Origin: Bacterioplanes sp965233665
GTDB lineage: Bacteria > Pseudomonadota > Gammaproteobacteria > Pseudomonadales > Oceanobacteraceae
Assembly (NCBI GenBank): GCA_965233665.1
Contig: CBDDTG010000064.1
Span: forward strand, 14,003 to 78,002
DNA length: 64,000 nt
Reading direction: 5' to 3'
Shown piece after piece: positions 16,111 through 24,381 of the stretch; position 1 is the first letter of the stretch, and every line of letters begins with the position of its first letter. A model generated the notes under the pieces. The model saw only the letters and a program-made list of their open reading frames with translations. It searched no databases and had not been told where the DNA came from. Made by a program: the position numbers and the translations under genes.

Positions 16111-17266
16111 ACTGCACACAATAACCATTCCACAGCTCATCAGAGGTTATGGAAGAAGCCGTCAAGTTATGGCTGGTGGTGCGCTGTTCATCGGCATAAT
16201 GCTTAAACAGAGATAACTCGCTATCGCTTACGCGATTAAAGCCATAAAAGTCGTCGCTCACCTCACCGCCAGGGCTTAAGTTGAACCAGCCATTATCCTC
16301 GGTAAACAACATATACTCACGACCAGCGTCAAAGCAGCCCTGCTCATTGCGGTAAAACAGCGTCACCACACGCGGTGAATAAAAATAGTAGAGGGTCGAC
16401 AACTCACCCAAAGTATCCGCCTCCCACACACCATAAACGCTGGGCAAATCTGTGTGACCAAAATTGGTATCGCGACTGGATAAACTAGGCAGCTCAGGAA
16501 TGGGAGCAGTAACACACACATTATTCAGTTCAGATGCGCGAATATTCGCAGCTTTCAGCACACCACTAAATCGATCCGATTGATAACGCCAGACATCACC
16601 GTCTTTGGCGAGCGACAGCGCCAGCTGGCCTTGATTAGCCGTCGTCACGGTAAAGGTCGCCGCACCGGATTTGATGATTTGCCCTTCACTCAGGTCATAG
16701 CAGCCTTCCGCCGCTTGCCAAAGGTAATGGTCGTACTCGCCCGACGCCTGCACACTGACATATTGAGTGTTATCGCCAAGCTGCCAGACGCCCGCAAGCT
16801 GCGACAGGGAAATATCAGCCGTCGGCTGTTCGGGGGTATCATTCGTATCCGTCCCACATGGCGAGTATGCGCTCAGCGATACGGCACTTTGAGGCCTGGC
16901 CATAGAAACATTGCCAGCAGGTGTTGCCAAGGATAACTCGCCAGCGTCGTTGACCAACTGAATAGATTGATCATCTTTCGACAGCGACCAGCGCGACGAA
17001 CTGATAGCGGCTAACTCATAGCGATCTTCGAAATAACAGCTATTGCCATAGTCGAGGGTATACAGCATCGCCTGCACGTCACTGCTATTTACCAGCAATA
17101 AATAATCGTCATAGCCATTCGGGTCATTAATATTCACCCGCCACTGGCCATCAATACTGGTGTCAGCCACAGCAGATTCGCTGGAGGCTGAGCCTGAACC
17201 CGAAGAGCCACCGCCGCAGGCGGTTAAGGCGCAAACAATCGTAAGCACCACCCTGTGTTTATTCAT
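16109..17266 (-). CDS. Lipoprotein of three tandem ~120-residue repeats, unknown function
   Basis: 385 residues. Lipobox LTAC with Cys17, then a Gly/Ser-rich linker to about residue 36. I see three repeats: each begins G-V/Q-W (Trp42, Trp161, Trp281, spaced 119 and 120), has a Cys about 30 residues later in a (N/E/Q)-(S/G)-C-(Y/F) context (77, 189, 311), and a second Cys 60-72 residues further (137, 251, 383). The paired cysteines suggest one disulfide per repeat in a beta-rich, lipocalin- or META-like fold; the fold is inference. I do not recognise the family. It is convergent with the cytochrome gene and has no operon partner. Confidence 0.75.
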   Translation of the reverse strand: MNKHRVVLTIVCALTACGGGSSGSGSASSESAVADTSIDGQWRVNINDPNGYDDYLLLVNSSDVQAMLYTLDYGNSCYFEDRYELAAISSSRWSLSKDDQSIQLVNDAGELSLATPAGNVSMARPQSAVSLSAYSPCGTDTNDTPEQPTADISLSQLAGVWQLGDNTQYVSVQASGEYDHYLWQAAEGCYDLSEGQIIKSGAATFTVTTANQGQLALSLAKDGDVWRYQSDRFSGVLKAANIRASELNNVCVTAPIPELPSLSSRDTNFGHTDLPSVYGVWEADTLGELSTLYYFYSPRVVTLFYRNEQGCFDAGREYMLFTEDNGWFNLSPGGEVSDDFYGFNRVSDSELSLFKHYADEQRTTSHNLTASSITSDELWNGYCVQ

Positions 17267-17373
17267 CGATATATCCTTTTATTTAATGACTGCGCCAAAG
17301 CACGCAAAAAATCGCGTAACAAATGTGCAATTAACCTAAAGAAGCCACCCACGGCGGCCTCTGTGCATGCAGG

Positions 17374-17847
17374 TTAAGGCTGAGTAGTAGCTACGTCTTC
17401 AGGCTGATAACGCAACCACTCCTGACTACGGCCCAACCAAGACACGCCGATGTAGCCACGCACTTCAAGGGACTGGCCATCTTCAGCAACATCTAACTTC
17501 GACTTATAAATACTGCCAGATTTAGGATCAAGAATTTGACCACTGCGCCATTCGCCCTCTCCCTCATGTTCCAAGCCCCACATAAAGGTTAAGCCTTCTA
17601 TGGGTTGGTCCTTAAAATCATCCGGGCATTCTTCGCAGGTTTTACCTTTATCATCAGGACGCAGCAACTCAACGATGGTACCTTCTAATAGACCTTCTTT
17701 ATTAACGCGAATTTCCACCACGCTGGCTTGTGAGCCATCTTCATCATCAATGGTAACCCAGCGGCCTTCGGCCGGATCAGCACACAGAGAAACGGATGCA
17801 AAGCACGCCGACACGGCTACAAGGTGAGAAAAAAACGAACGAAACAT
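17374..17847 (-). CDS. DUF2147 family secreted protein
   Basis: 157 residues with a signal peptide (1-23, cleavage near LCA|DPA). The mature protein shows the DUF2147 pattern: GRWVTIDDEDG, VVEIRVNKEGLLEGTIV, a CEECPDDFKDQPIEGL segment with a Cys pair (CxxC) and GQILDPKSGSIYKSKLDVAEDGQSLEVRGYIG, ending LGRSQEWLRY. Known members are about 140-160 residues and periplasmic; no enzyme activity is established that I know of. Single gene. Confidence 0.85.
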   Translation of the reverse strand: MFRSFFSHLVAVSACFASVSLCADPAEGRWVTIDDEDGSQASVVEIRVNKEGLLEGTIVELLRPDDKGKTCEECPDDFKDQPIEGLTFMWGLEHEGEGEWRSGQILDPKSGSIYKSKLDVAEDGQSLEVRGYIGVSWLGRSQEWLRYQPEDVATTQP

Positions 17848-18066
17848 GGTGAGCCCCCAGAGATTATCAGTGTTGTTATTGTCATTTTGCCCAATACAGG
17901 CCGAATCGATTATATAAAGCCCCCCTCACCTGTCCAGCCCCTGTCCAGTCGCGTACCAGCAAAGCCTATGCATAGAAACGACGCTGCCAAATAGGACATT
18001 TTCTACAAAAGTTGGTAGCCTCGCACAACTTTCTGAACCTCTTGTACAACAATATATCTACTCAAA

Positions 18067-18098
18067 TCCTGTACACAACAATACAACCCAGTACAGGA
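18067..18098 (+). promoter_or_regulatory. Inverted repeat in the leader of the DUF4397 gene
   Basis: Perfect 8-bp arms TCCTGTAC (18067-18074) and GTACAGGA (18091-18098) around a 16-bp spacer, ending 16 bp before the start codon and overlapping the approach to the GGAGG ribosome binding site. A related TTGTACAACAATA stretch precedes it at 18042. Could be an operator or an mRNA hairpin. Confidence 0.45.
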
Positions 18099-18114
18099 CA
18101 ACTGGAGGTTATAG

Positions 18115-19425
18115 ATGATGAAAGTATCTCAACTGATCGCCGTATCTGCGGTATCACTCGGCCTGGTCGCCTGCGGTAGTGATGACGACAAGGATAAAGA
18201 CTACGCCTACCTTCGCGTTCTTCACGCATCGGCGGATGCGCCGGCAGTCGACGTGCTGGTCGATGGCAAAGCCGTGCTAGAAAACGTGAGCTTTCAACAA
18301 GGCTCTGGTTATTTGAAAGTGGAGGCCGGCGGCCGTGATGTCGCTCTGCGCGTCGCAGGCACCGACACCACTGCCCTGCAGGCCAACCTGACATTAGAAG
18401 AAGACGGCCGTTACTCGGTGATCGCGCAAAACCAAGTGGCCAACTTGGAACTGGAAGTGCTGGATGACACCGCTCGCTATAACAATGGCAGCACGGATGT
18501 CACCGTGGTGCACGCCGCCCCCACTGCAGGCAATGTCGATGTCTACGTCACGGCCAACGGTGCCGATTTGGGCCAAGCGACCTTGAGCGACGTGCCATTT
18601 GATGCCAATGCATCCTTGGCTGATGTGGCCATGGGTGACTACCAGGTACGCCTAACGGGCGCTGGCAGCGATACCGTCGTGTATGACTCAGGCAGCCTGG
18701 CCATCGCTGGCGACATTACCGCCGTTGCCGTCGCCAGCAGCAGAGGCGCCTCACCCGTCACCTTATTAGCCTGGAGCGATAGCGTCACGCCAGTGCTGGA
18801 TAACAGCGCAGAAGTGCGCGTCGTGCACGCCGTGGATGCCGCCGACGTTGATGTATACGCAGGCGGCAATAAGCTGTTGGACGACTTCTCCTTTCTGGAT
18901 ACCAGCGGAGGCTATGTCAAAGTGATGGCAGGTGAGTTGGATGTGGCAGTCACAGGCGCAGACAGCACCTTGCAAGATGCCTTTAGCAATTTGTCCGCCA
19001 CCTTGACCCTAGAGCGCGGTGAGTCTTATACCGTCATAGCCGCAGGCGACACAGGCGCATTGGCCCAAGCGCAACTGATCACCTTGGTGGACAAACGTAA
19101 TAATGCCTCCAGCACCGACGGCGACGTGCGCTTAGTGCACGCTTCATCCGCCGCTGCGGCTGACCCGGTCGACATCTTTGTCTACGGCCAAGGCAGCACG
19201 CAACCGGCACAGCCTAACTTTGCCGATGTCACCTTTGGCCAAGATACTGGCTACGTCGCCTTGCCGGCCGGTACTTATACCGTCGACATCGCAGCCGATG
19301 GCACCACTGAACCCGCCATTGCTGGACTTGATGCCATTGCCATCGAAGCCGGTAGCGTTAGCACCGCCATTGCCGTTGGCAACGGCTCAGGTTTATCCGC
19401 CATTTTATTAAACGACAAGCGCTAA
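18115..19425 (+). CDS. DUF4397 domain lipoprotein with four repeats
   Basis: 436 residues. Lipobox LVAC with Cys20 followed by Gly and an acidic/Lys linker (GSDDDKDKD). Four tandem beta domains begin with near-identical strands: LRVLHASADAPAVDV, VTVVHAAPTAGNVDV, VRVVHAVDAADVDV and VRLVHASSAAAADPVDI, each about 95-105 residues. This is the DUF4397 pattern. The protein is acidic and Ala-rich, suited to the cell surface or periplasm; function unknown. GGAGG lies 8 bases before the ATG. It is followed directly by a terminator, so it is monocistronic. Confidence 0.88.
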   Translation: MMKVSQLIAVSAVSLGLVACGSDDDKDKDYAYLRVLHASADAPAVDVLVDGKAVLENVSFQQGSGYLKVEAGGRDVALRVAGTDTTALQANLTLEEDGRYSVIAQNQVANLELEVLDDTARYNNGSTDVTVVHAAPTAGNVDVYVTANGADLGQATLSDVPFDANASLADVAMGDYQVRLTGAGSDTVVYDSGSLAIAGDITAVAVASSRGASPVTLLAWSDSVTPVLDNSAEVRVVHAVDAADVDVYAGGNKLLDDFSFLDTSGGYVKVMAGELDVAVTGADSTLQDAFSNLSATLTLERGESYTVIAAGDTGALAQAQLITLVDKRNNASSTDGDVRLVHASSAAAADPVDIFVYGQGSTQPAQPNFADVTFGQDTGYVALPAGTYTVDIAADGTTEPAIAGLDAIAIEAGSVSTAIAVGNGSGLSAILLNDKR

Positions 19426-19430
19426 ATATT

Positions 19431-19458
19431 AAAGGCCTCTATCCAGAGGCCTTTTTTT
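19431..19458 (+). terminator. Intrinsic terminator after the DUF4397 gene
   Basis: Perfect 10-bp stem AAAGGCCTCT / AGAGGCCTTT with an ATCC loop and a following T-run, 5 bases after the stop codon. Confidence 0.93.
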
Positions 19459-19799
19459 ATGACGTTTCACCGTCATATAGCTACCGAATCGGAATCAGAC
19501 TCACCCCCCTGCCAGCTCACTCTCATTGGCTAGCCCAACAACCCATGCGTCGTTGCATATCAGAGAGAACCGACCCATCCCATATCGTTTAACCGGGCGC
19601 AACGCCGCTTAGCAATCTACTACCAAGGTCTTGTAACGTCGTTATAGAGCGCCCGAGCAAAACCTATAAGATATTGATTTTAAAGGATAAATAGTTAAGA
19701 AAATTCGATCACTCTAGGGTTAATACCAAGGTCTATCTTCTTAAGCCGCCCACACTCCCCTAGCTTGAAATGGCATCTAATAAAAATTAGGAGGGGGCT
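19459..19799 (+). promoter_or_regulatory. Upstream region of the sodium symporter operon with an 11-bp direct repeat
   Basis: About 340 bases with no gene. TACCAAGGTCT occurs exactly at 19621-19631 and 19724-19734, 103 bp apart (close to ten helical turns). The second copy is preceded by GGGTTAA, giving GGT..ACC symmetry. A ribosome binding site (AGGAGGGG) precedes the ATG at 19800. The repeat is a candidate activator site for the symporter genes; the regulator is not identifiable. Confidence 0.4.
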
Positions 19800-20066
19800 A
19801 TGGCTTTCAAGTCCGATGACGATCGAAATGCCTACTGGCGCAAAAACATTAATCTCATGCTCACGCTGCTGGTGATCTGGGCCGTTGCTTCATACGGTTT
19901 TGGCATTTTGCTGCGCCCAATGCTCGACGTGATTCCCGTTGGCGGTGTTGGGCTCGGGTTCTGGTTTGCGCAAAACGGATCCATTTACGTGTTTCTTTTC
20001 CTGGTGTTTTTCTACGCCAAAAAAATGCGCCAACTCGACCGCGAGTTTGGCGTTGATGACGACTGA
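19800..20066 (+). CDS. DUF4212 small subunit of a sodium/solute symporter
   Basis: 88 residues, two TM helices at about 18-40 and 50-74, with the typical N-terminal YWRKNINLMLTLLVIWA and C-terminal YAKKMRQLDREFGVDDD. Known: DUF4212 proteins pair with a large sodium:solute symporter encoded immediately downstream, as here (14-bp gap). Confidence 0.93.
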   Translation: MAFKSDDDRNAYWRKNINLMLTLLVIWAVASYGFGILLRPMLDVIPVGGVGLGFWFAQNGSIYVFLFLVFFYAKKMRQLDREFGVDDD

Positions 20067-20080
20067 GTGAGGATAACACC

Positions 20081-21865
20081 ATGGATTTGCAGACCTTAAC
20101 CTACATCGTTGTAGGCGCGACCTTCGCGCTCTACATGGGCATTGCCGTTTGGGCTCGGGCCGGCACCACAGGCGAATACTATGCTGCTGGCCGTGGCGTG
20201 CACCCGGTCGCCAACGGCATGGCCACGGCGGCTGACTGGATGTCGGCAGCTTCGTTTATTGGCATGGCTGGTTTAATTGCCTTTAAAGGCTACGATGCCT
20301 CCATCTTTTTAATGGGCTGGACCGGCGGCTATGTGCTGCTGGCTTTGTGTTTGGCGCCTTACTTGCGCAAGTTTGGCAAATTTACCGTGCCGGATTTTAT
20401 CGGCGATCGTTACTATTCACGCTCCGCCCGCATCGTTGCCGTGATTTGCCTGATTGTCGCTTCTCTTACATACGTGATCGGCCAGATGAAAGGCATCGGC
20501 GTGGCGTTTTCGCGCTTCCTCGATGTTGATTACGCGACGGGCTTGTACGCCGGTATGGGCATTGTGTTCTTCTACGCCGTGCTCGGTGGCATGAAGGGCG
20601 TTACCTACACCCAGATCGCTCAATACTGTGTGTTAATTTTCGCCTACACCGTGCCAGCTGTGTTTATCTCCCTAAATCTGACCGGCAATCCACTGCCACA
20701 GTTAGGATTTTTGAGTGATACCGCCGATGGTACGCCGCTTTTGGTGAAACTGGATCAAACCTTGGTTGATTTAGGCTTTGCTGAGTACACCGCGCAAAAA
20801 GGCGGCACCTTCAACATGCTGATGTATACCCTGTCACTGATGATGGGCACTGCTGGCTTGCCTCATGTGATTATTCGCTTTTTCACCGTGCCTAAAGTAT
20901 CGGATGCGCGTACTTCTGCCGGTTGGGCGCTGTTGTTTATTGCCATTCTCTACACCACTGCACCAGCCGTGGGCTCAATGGCGCGCTTAAACCTGACCAA
21001 CACCATTCAAGACCCAGCCTTCGACATCGGTGATCCACAGGGCAACCTAGTGTACGACGAGCGTCCCGATTGGTTCCGCAATTGGGAAACCACAGGTCTT
21101 TTAGAATTTGAAGATAAAAACGGCGACGGTCGCATCCAATACTACAACGACCAAAACCCAGAGTTCGCTGCCATGGCTGAAAAAGAATTCGGCTGGAAAG
21201 GCAACGAAATGGTGAAAGTCGACCGTGACATCATGGTGTTGGCGAACCCAGAAATTGCCAAGTTACCTAACTGGGTGATTGCACTGGTGGCTGCTGGCGG
21301 TCTGGCAGCGGCGCTATCCACTGCAGCCGGCCTGTTGATTGCTATTTCTTCAGCTATTTCCCACGATTTGCTGAAAAGCACCTTTATGCCGCACATCAGT
21401 GAAAAGCAGGAGTTGATGTCAGCACGGATCGCCATGGCCGGTGCTATTTTGGTGGCCGGCTACCTGGGGCTGAATCCGCCCGGCTTTGCCGCCCAGGTAG
21501 TGGCCTTGGCCTTTGGTCTTGCTGCGTCGTCGATCTTCCCGGTATTGATGATGGGCATCTTCAGCTCACGCATTAATAATATCGGTGCCGTCAGCGGCAT
21601 GCTGGTTGGTCTCACCTCGACCCTGGTGTACATCTTCACCTACAAAGGCTGGTTCTTTGTGCAAGGCACCAACATGCTGCCCAACACACCGGACAGCTGG
21701 TTTTTAGGCGTAGCACCCGAGGCCTTTGGTGCCATCGGTGCACTGCTGAACTTCGCGACCGCCTTTATCGTGACCAAGATGACCGCACCAGTACCGGAAG
21801 AAATCCGCCACATGGTGGAAGATATTCGCTTCCCCAAAGGCGCCGGTGCTGCTCAGGATCATTAA
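20081..21865 (+). CDS. Sodium:solute symporter large subunit (ActP-like, VC_2705 subfamily)
   Basis: 594 residues, about 13 TM helices, SSS family. The N-terminus YYAAGRGVHPVANGMATAADWMSAASFIGMAG is the classic acetate/pyruvate-type symporter signature. Between two helices (about residues 305-390) lies a hydrophilic insert containing DKNGDGR, an EF-hand-like calcium loop start; this insert is characteristic of the subfamily paired with DUF4212. Likely substrates are acetate or other short-chain monocarboxylates, inferred. Second gene of the operon; an enoyl-CoA hydratase gene follows after a terminator, and isocitrate lyase is on the same window, which fits two-carbon use but proves nothing. 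Confidence 0.92.
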   Translation: MDLQTLTYIVVGATFALYMGIAVWARAGTTGEYYAAGRGVHPVANGMATAADWMSAASFIGMAGLIAFKGYDASIFLMGWTGGYVLLALCLAPYLRKFGKFTVPDFIGDRYYSRSARIVAVICLIVASLTYVIGQMKGIGVAFSRFLDVDYATGLYAGMGIVFFYAVLGGMKGVTYTQIAQYCVLIFAYTVPAVFISLNLTGNPLPQLGFLSDTADGTPLLVKLDQTLVDLGFAEYTAQKGGTFNMLMYTLSLMMGTAGLPHVIIRFFTVPKVSDARTSAGWALLFIAILYTTAPAVGSMARLNLTNTIQDPAFDIGDPQGNLVYDERPDWFRNWETTGLLEFEDKNGDGRIQYYNDQNPEFAAMAEKEFGWKGNEMVKVDRDIMVLANPEIAKLPNWVIALVAAGGLAAALSTAAGLLIAISSAISHDLLKSTFMPHISEKQELMSARIAMAGAILVAGYLGLNPPGFAAQVVALAFGLAASSIFPVLMMGIFSSRINNIGAVSGMLVGLTSTLVYIFTYKGWFFVQGTNMLPNTPDSWFLGVAPEAFGAIGALLNFATAFIVTKMTAPVPEEIRHMVEDIRFPKGAGAAQDH

Positions 21866-21888
21866 TCCATTACACCAAACCTCACCTC

Positions 21889-21912
21889 AACCCGGCTTCG
21901 GCCGGGTTTTTT
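21889..21912 (+). terminator. Intrinsic terminator after the symporter operon
   Basis: 8-bp stem AACCCGGC / GCCGGGTT with a TTCG tetraloop and a T-run, 24 bases after the stop. Confidence 0.94.
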
Positions 21913-21940
21913 ATGCCGCAGCTACTCAGATGTTTGCTTC

Positions 21941-21975
21941 GATCATTGCCGTCTCAACAAGGCTCTGCAATGATC
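21941..21975 (+). promoter_or_regulatory. Perfect 9-bp inverted repeat before the enoyl-CoA hydratase gene
   Basis: GATCATTGC (21941-21949) and GCAATGATC (21967-21975), 17-bp spacer, ending 23 bp before the ATG. No T-run follows. Operator or leader hairpin. Confidence 0.45.
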
Positions 21976-21998
21976 CGGCCTTTATTTGAGGATTTAAC

Positions 21999-22754
21999 AT
22001 GTACCAAGACATTGAGTTCAGCGTTGAGCAACGCATCGCCACCATTACGTTTAATCGCCCCGAAGTGTTTAACGCCATTCGCGTGCAAACCTACCAGGAG
22101 GTTATCTCAGCGTTAAAAGACTGCGAGCAGCGCGACGATGTCAGCGTGATCATTATCACCGGCGCTGCGGGTAAATTTTGCGCCGGCAATGACCTTACGG
22201 ATTTACTGCCAGAGGGTGACCTGGCGGGTGTACAGCAAGGCGTCGCGGGGATTTTCGACACCTTAGCGGCCATGCAAAAGCCATTAATTCTGGCGCAAGA
22301 AGGGGTTGCCGTGGGCATTGGCGCTAACTTGCTACTGCACGCGGACTTGGCTTTTGCCGGTCGCAGCATTCGCTACAGCCTGCCCTTCAGTAAAATTGGC
22401 GTCGCAGCAGAAGGCGGCTCATCCGTGCTGTTAAAAGAGATGATCGGCCCTAAAGCCGCTGCAGATTTGTTGCTCACCGGGCGTTTTTTCAGCGCCGAAG
22501 AAGCCGAGCGCTGGGGCTTTATTAATAAAGCCGTCGATGATGGCAGCGCCTTAGAGCACGCACAAAAGGCCGCAACTGAGCTACTAAAAAACTCACAAGA
22601 TGCCATTCGTGCGATCAAACAACTGGGACGCCGGGAAGACCACCGCCAGCGAGTCAATACCGCCGTTAAAGCCGAGATGGAGGCTTTTTCACAGCTGTTG
22701 CAAACGCCAGAAACACAGATGCGTATTCAACAAGTTCTGAAAGGAAAAGGCTAA
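21999..22754 (+). CDS. Enoyl-CoA hydratase/isomerase family protein
   Basis: 251 residues, crotonase fold. The CoA-binding and oxyanion-hole segments are visible: VIIITGAAGKFCAGNDLTDLL (first peptide NH) and LAQEGVAVGIGANLLLHADLAFAG (second). The hydratase glutamates are not obvious: around residues 110-140 I see AAEGGSS, giving one acidic residue, so it may be an isomerase-type member. Likely acts on fatty acyl-CoA. Single gene with GAGGA 9 bases upstream. Confidence 0.88.
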   Translation: MYQDIEFSVEQRIATITFNRPEVFNAIRVQTYQEVISALKDCEQRDDVSVIIITGAAGKFCAGNDLTDLLPEGDLAGVQQGVAGIFDTLAAMQKPLILAQEGVAVGIGANLLLHADLAFAGRSIRYSLPFSKIGVAAEGGSSVLLKEMIGPKAAADLLLTGRFFSAEEAERWGFINKAVDDGSALEHAQKAATELLKNSQDAIRAIKQLGRREDHRQRVNTAVKAEMEAFSQLLQTPETQMRIQQVLKGKG

Positions 22755-22906
22755 CAATAATGGCACCGGGCACCCGACAGTTAGAGTGGGCGCCCTCGAC
22801 AATTACCCTCTGCCTTTTGTAGTCAGTAGCAGAACCGTTGCCCTTGGTTAAGCTGGTATTCAGACAAGCAGAGTATCTTGTCGGCGCTTTCATCGAGGAG
22901 ACCACC

Positions 22907-23482
22907 ATGAAGCTTTCATCTTTGGCTACCAGCGCCTTGCTGACGCTTTCTCTAGCTACCAACGCACAAGCGTCGGAGCATCTGGTACACATGGGGCTGC
23001 ACTTGGCCAAAGGCCATGCAGAACACGATTTCCTGGGCCTAACCGACACCAAGTCTGATATTAAAAGTCGTGGCTTTAGCCTCGCTTACAGTCGCTATTA
23101 TCCGAAAACAGGTAACCAACTGCAGTTCAGCGCCGCAAGACGCAACGTTAATTTTGACGATATTGATTCTAAAGGGCACTTCTGGGGAGCGGATGTTGAT
23201 TGGAAAATCACCCTCTCTAAGACACTGGTGAAGCCCTACATTAGCGTCGGCATGGGCTATCAAGACTTCAATAGCTCTGACGATTTAAACTTTGCAGATG
23301 ACGATCTATCTGGCCTCAGTTTTAACTTGGGCGCAGGGCTCATTGCTGACATATCGGATACTTGGCGCCTGGACTTGGGATTGCAGCGCAAGGCCATTTG
23401 GAGCGACGACAACTTAGCCATCTTTGTCGACAGCGAAACCCGGTTAACAGAATTGAATTTAACCGTAGGACGCTTTTTCTAA
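22907..23482 (+). CDS. Small outer-membrane beta-barrel protein
   Basis: 191 residues from ATG 22907, preferred to the in-frame ATG at 22838 because it gives a clean signal peptide (MKLSSLATSALLTLSLATNAQA) and has GAGGAG upstream. The mature chain alternates hydrophobic and polar residues as a barrel of about eight strands and ends in ELNLTVGRFF, a terminal Phe as expected for BamA substrates. Family not identified beyond an OmpW/outer-membrane-beta-barrel-like pattern; function unknown. Confidence 0.75.
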   Translation: MKLSSLATSALLTLSLATNAQASEHLVHMGLHLAKGHAEHDFLGLTDTKSDIKSRGFSLAYSRYYPKTGNQLQFSAARRNVNFDDIDSKGHFWGADVDWKITLSKTLVKPYISVGMGYQDFNSSDDLNFADDDLSGLSFNLGAGLIADISDTWRLDLGLQRKAIWSDDNLAIFVDSETRLTELNLTVGRFF

Positions 23483-23500
23483 CGACCCAGGGCCCCGAGT

Positions 23501-23517
23501 TATTCAGAGGTGCCCTA
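23501..23517 (-). repeat. Copy 1 of a dispersed 17-bp repeat
   Basis: The minus strand reads TAGGGCACCTCTGAATA, identical to plus-strand 53473-53489. Similarity continues imperfectly for about 15 more bases (CTCGG versus TTCGG). It lies 18 bases after the barrel gene stop. Confidence 0.6.
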
Positions 23518-23582
23518 AATCAATGTACCACCCCACGCCCTGGCTTAGGCTGAATAAGCACTAACCACCAGGGAGCGCCAGC

Positions 23583-24350
23583 ATGTCCGATATCATCGCT
23601 CTGGATCACAGCAATATTGAACACGAACATATTTGCTGCGCTTTCAGTGATAAGAAATGCGTCCAGGGCTACCAGGCAAAAAAAGACTGGCTGACCCAGC
23701 AGTTCGAACAGGGTTATCACTTTGATCGCTTGGATGCCAGGGCCAAGGTCTTTCTGGAATATGGCCCGGCCGAGCAGGCATGGTGGCCAGTCGAAGCCCC
23801 ACACGCCCTAGCCCTGAACTGTTTTTGGGTCTCTGGCCGCTACAAGCAGCAGGGTTATGCCAAGGCGCTGCTGGCGCGCGCCAAAGCTGCAGCCAAGGCC
23901 GAGGGGCGCCACGCGCTGGTCACAGTTGCGGGCAAAAAGAAGTTTCACTTTATGAGTGACGGCCGCTGGTTAAAGCGCCAAGGTTTTGTAGTAAGCGATC
24001 AAACCGACGATGGCTTTGAGTTGCTGCAACTTGCCCTGAATGATCGCGCTGGCGAGGCACGCTTTGCTGACTGCGTCCACCAAAAACAGGGGTTAGCTCA
24101 GCAAGGATTGGTGGTGTACTACAGCCATCGCTGCCCCTTCACCGATTTTCATGTTAACCAGGAGCTGCCCGCCACGGCAGCCAAGCGTGGCTTACCTCTC
24201 ACCATCGTGCACTTAGATAGCCTAAAAAAAGCACGCTCGGCCCCCACGCCAGCCACTATTTTTAGCCTGTTTTATCAAGGGCAATTTATTACCACGGATT
24301 TAAGTGCATGCATGGACAGCCGCTTTGATAAGGTCACAAAAATCACTTAG
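23583..24350 (+). CDS. GNAT N-acetyltransferase with C-terminal YoaP-like domain
   Basis: 255 residues. N-terminal GNAT domain (about 1-160) with the acetyl-CoA loop region YKQQGYAKALLARAKAAAKAEG. The C-terminal 90 residues start LVVYYSHRCPFTDFHVNQEL and end in LSACMDSRFDKV, matching the YoaP-like domain found with this GNAT type. Target substrate unknown. GGGAG lies 8 bases before the ATG. Convergent with the deaminase gene. Confidence 0.85.
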   Translation: MSDIIALDHSNIEHEHICCAFSDKKCVQGYQAKKDWLTQQFEQGYHFDRLDARAKVFLEYGPAEQAWWPVEAPHALALNCFWVSGRYKQQGYAKALLARAKAAAKAEGRHALVTVAGKKKFHFMSDGRWLKRQGFVVSDQTDDGFELLQLALNDRAGEARFADCVHQKQGLAQQGLVVYYSHRCPFTDFHVNQELPATAAKRGLPLTIVHLDSLKKARSAPTPATIFSLFYQGQFITTDLSACMDSRFDKVTKIT

Positions 24351-24354
24351 CGAT

Positions 24355-24370
24355 GGGCGCCGCGGCGCCC
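24355..24370. terminator. GC palindrome between convergent genes
   Basis: GGGCGCCGCGGCGCCC is a perfect 16-bp palindrome lying 5 bases after the GNAT stop and 12 before the deaminase stop. It has no T-run on either side, so it is at best a rho-assisted or bidirectional pausing hairpin. Confidence 0.45.
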
Positions 24371-24381
24371 AGACACTCGCT

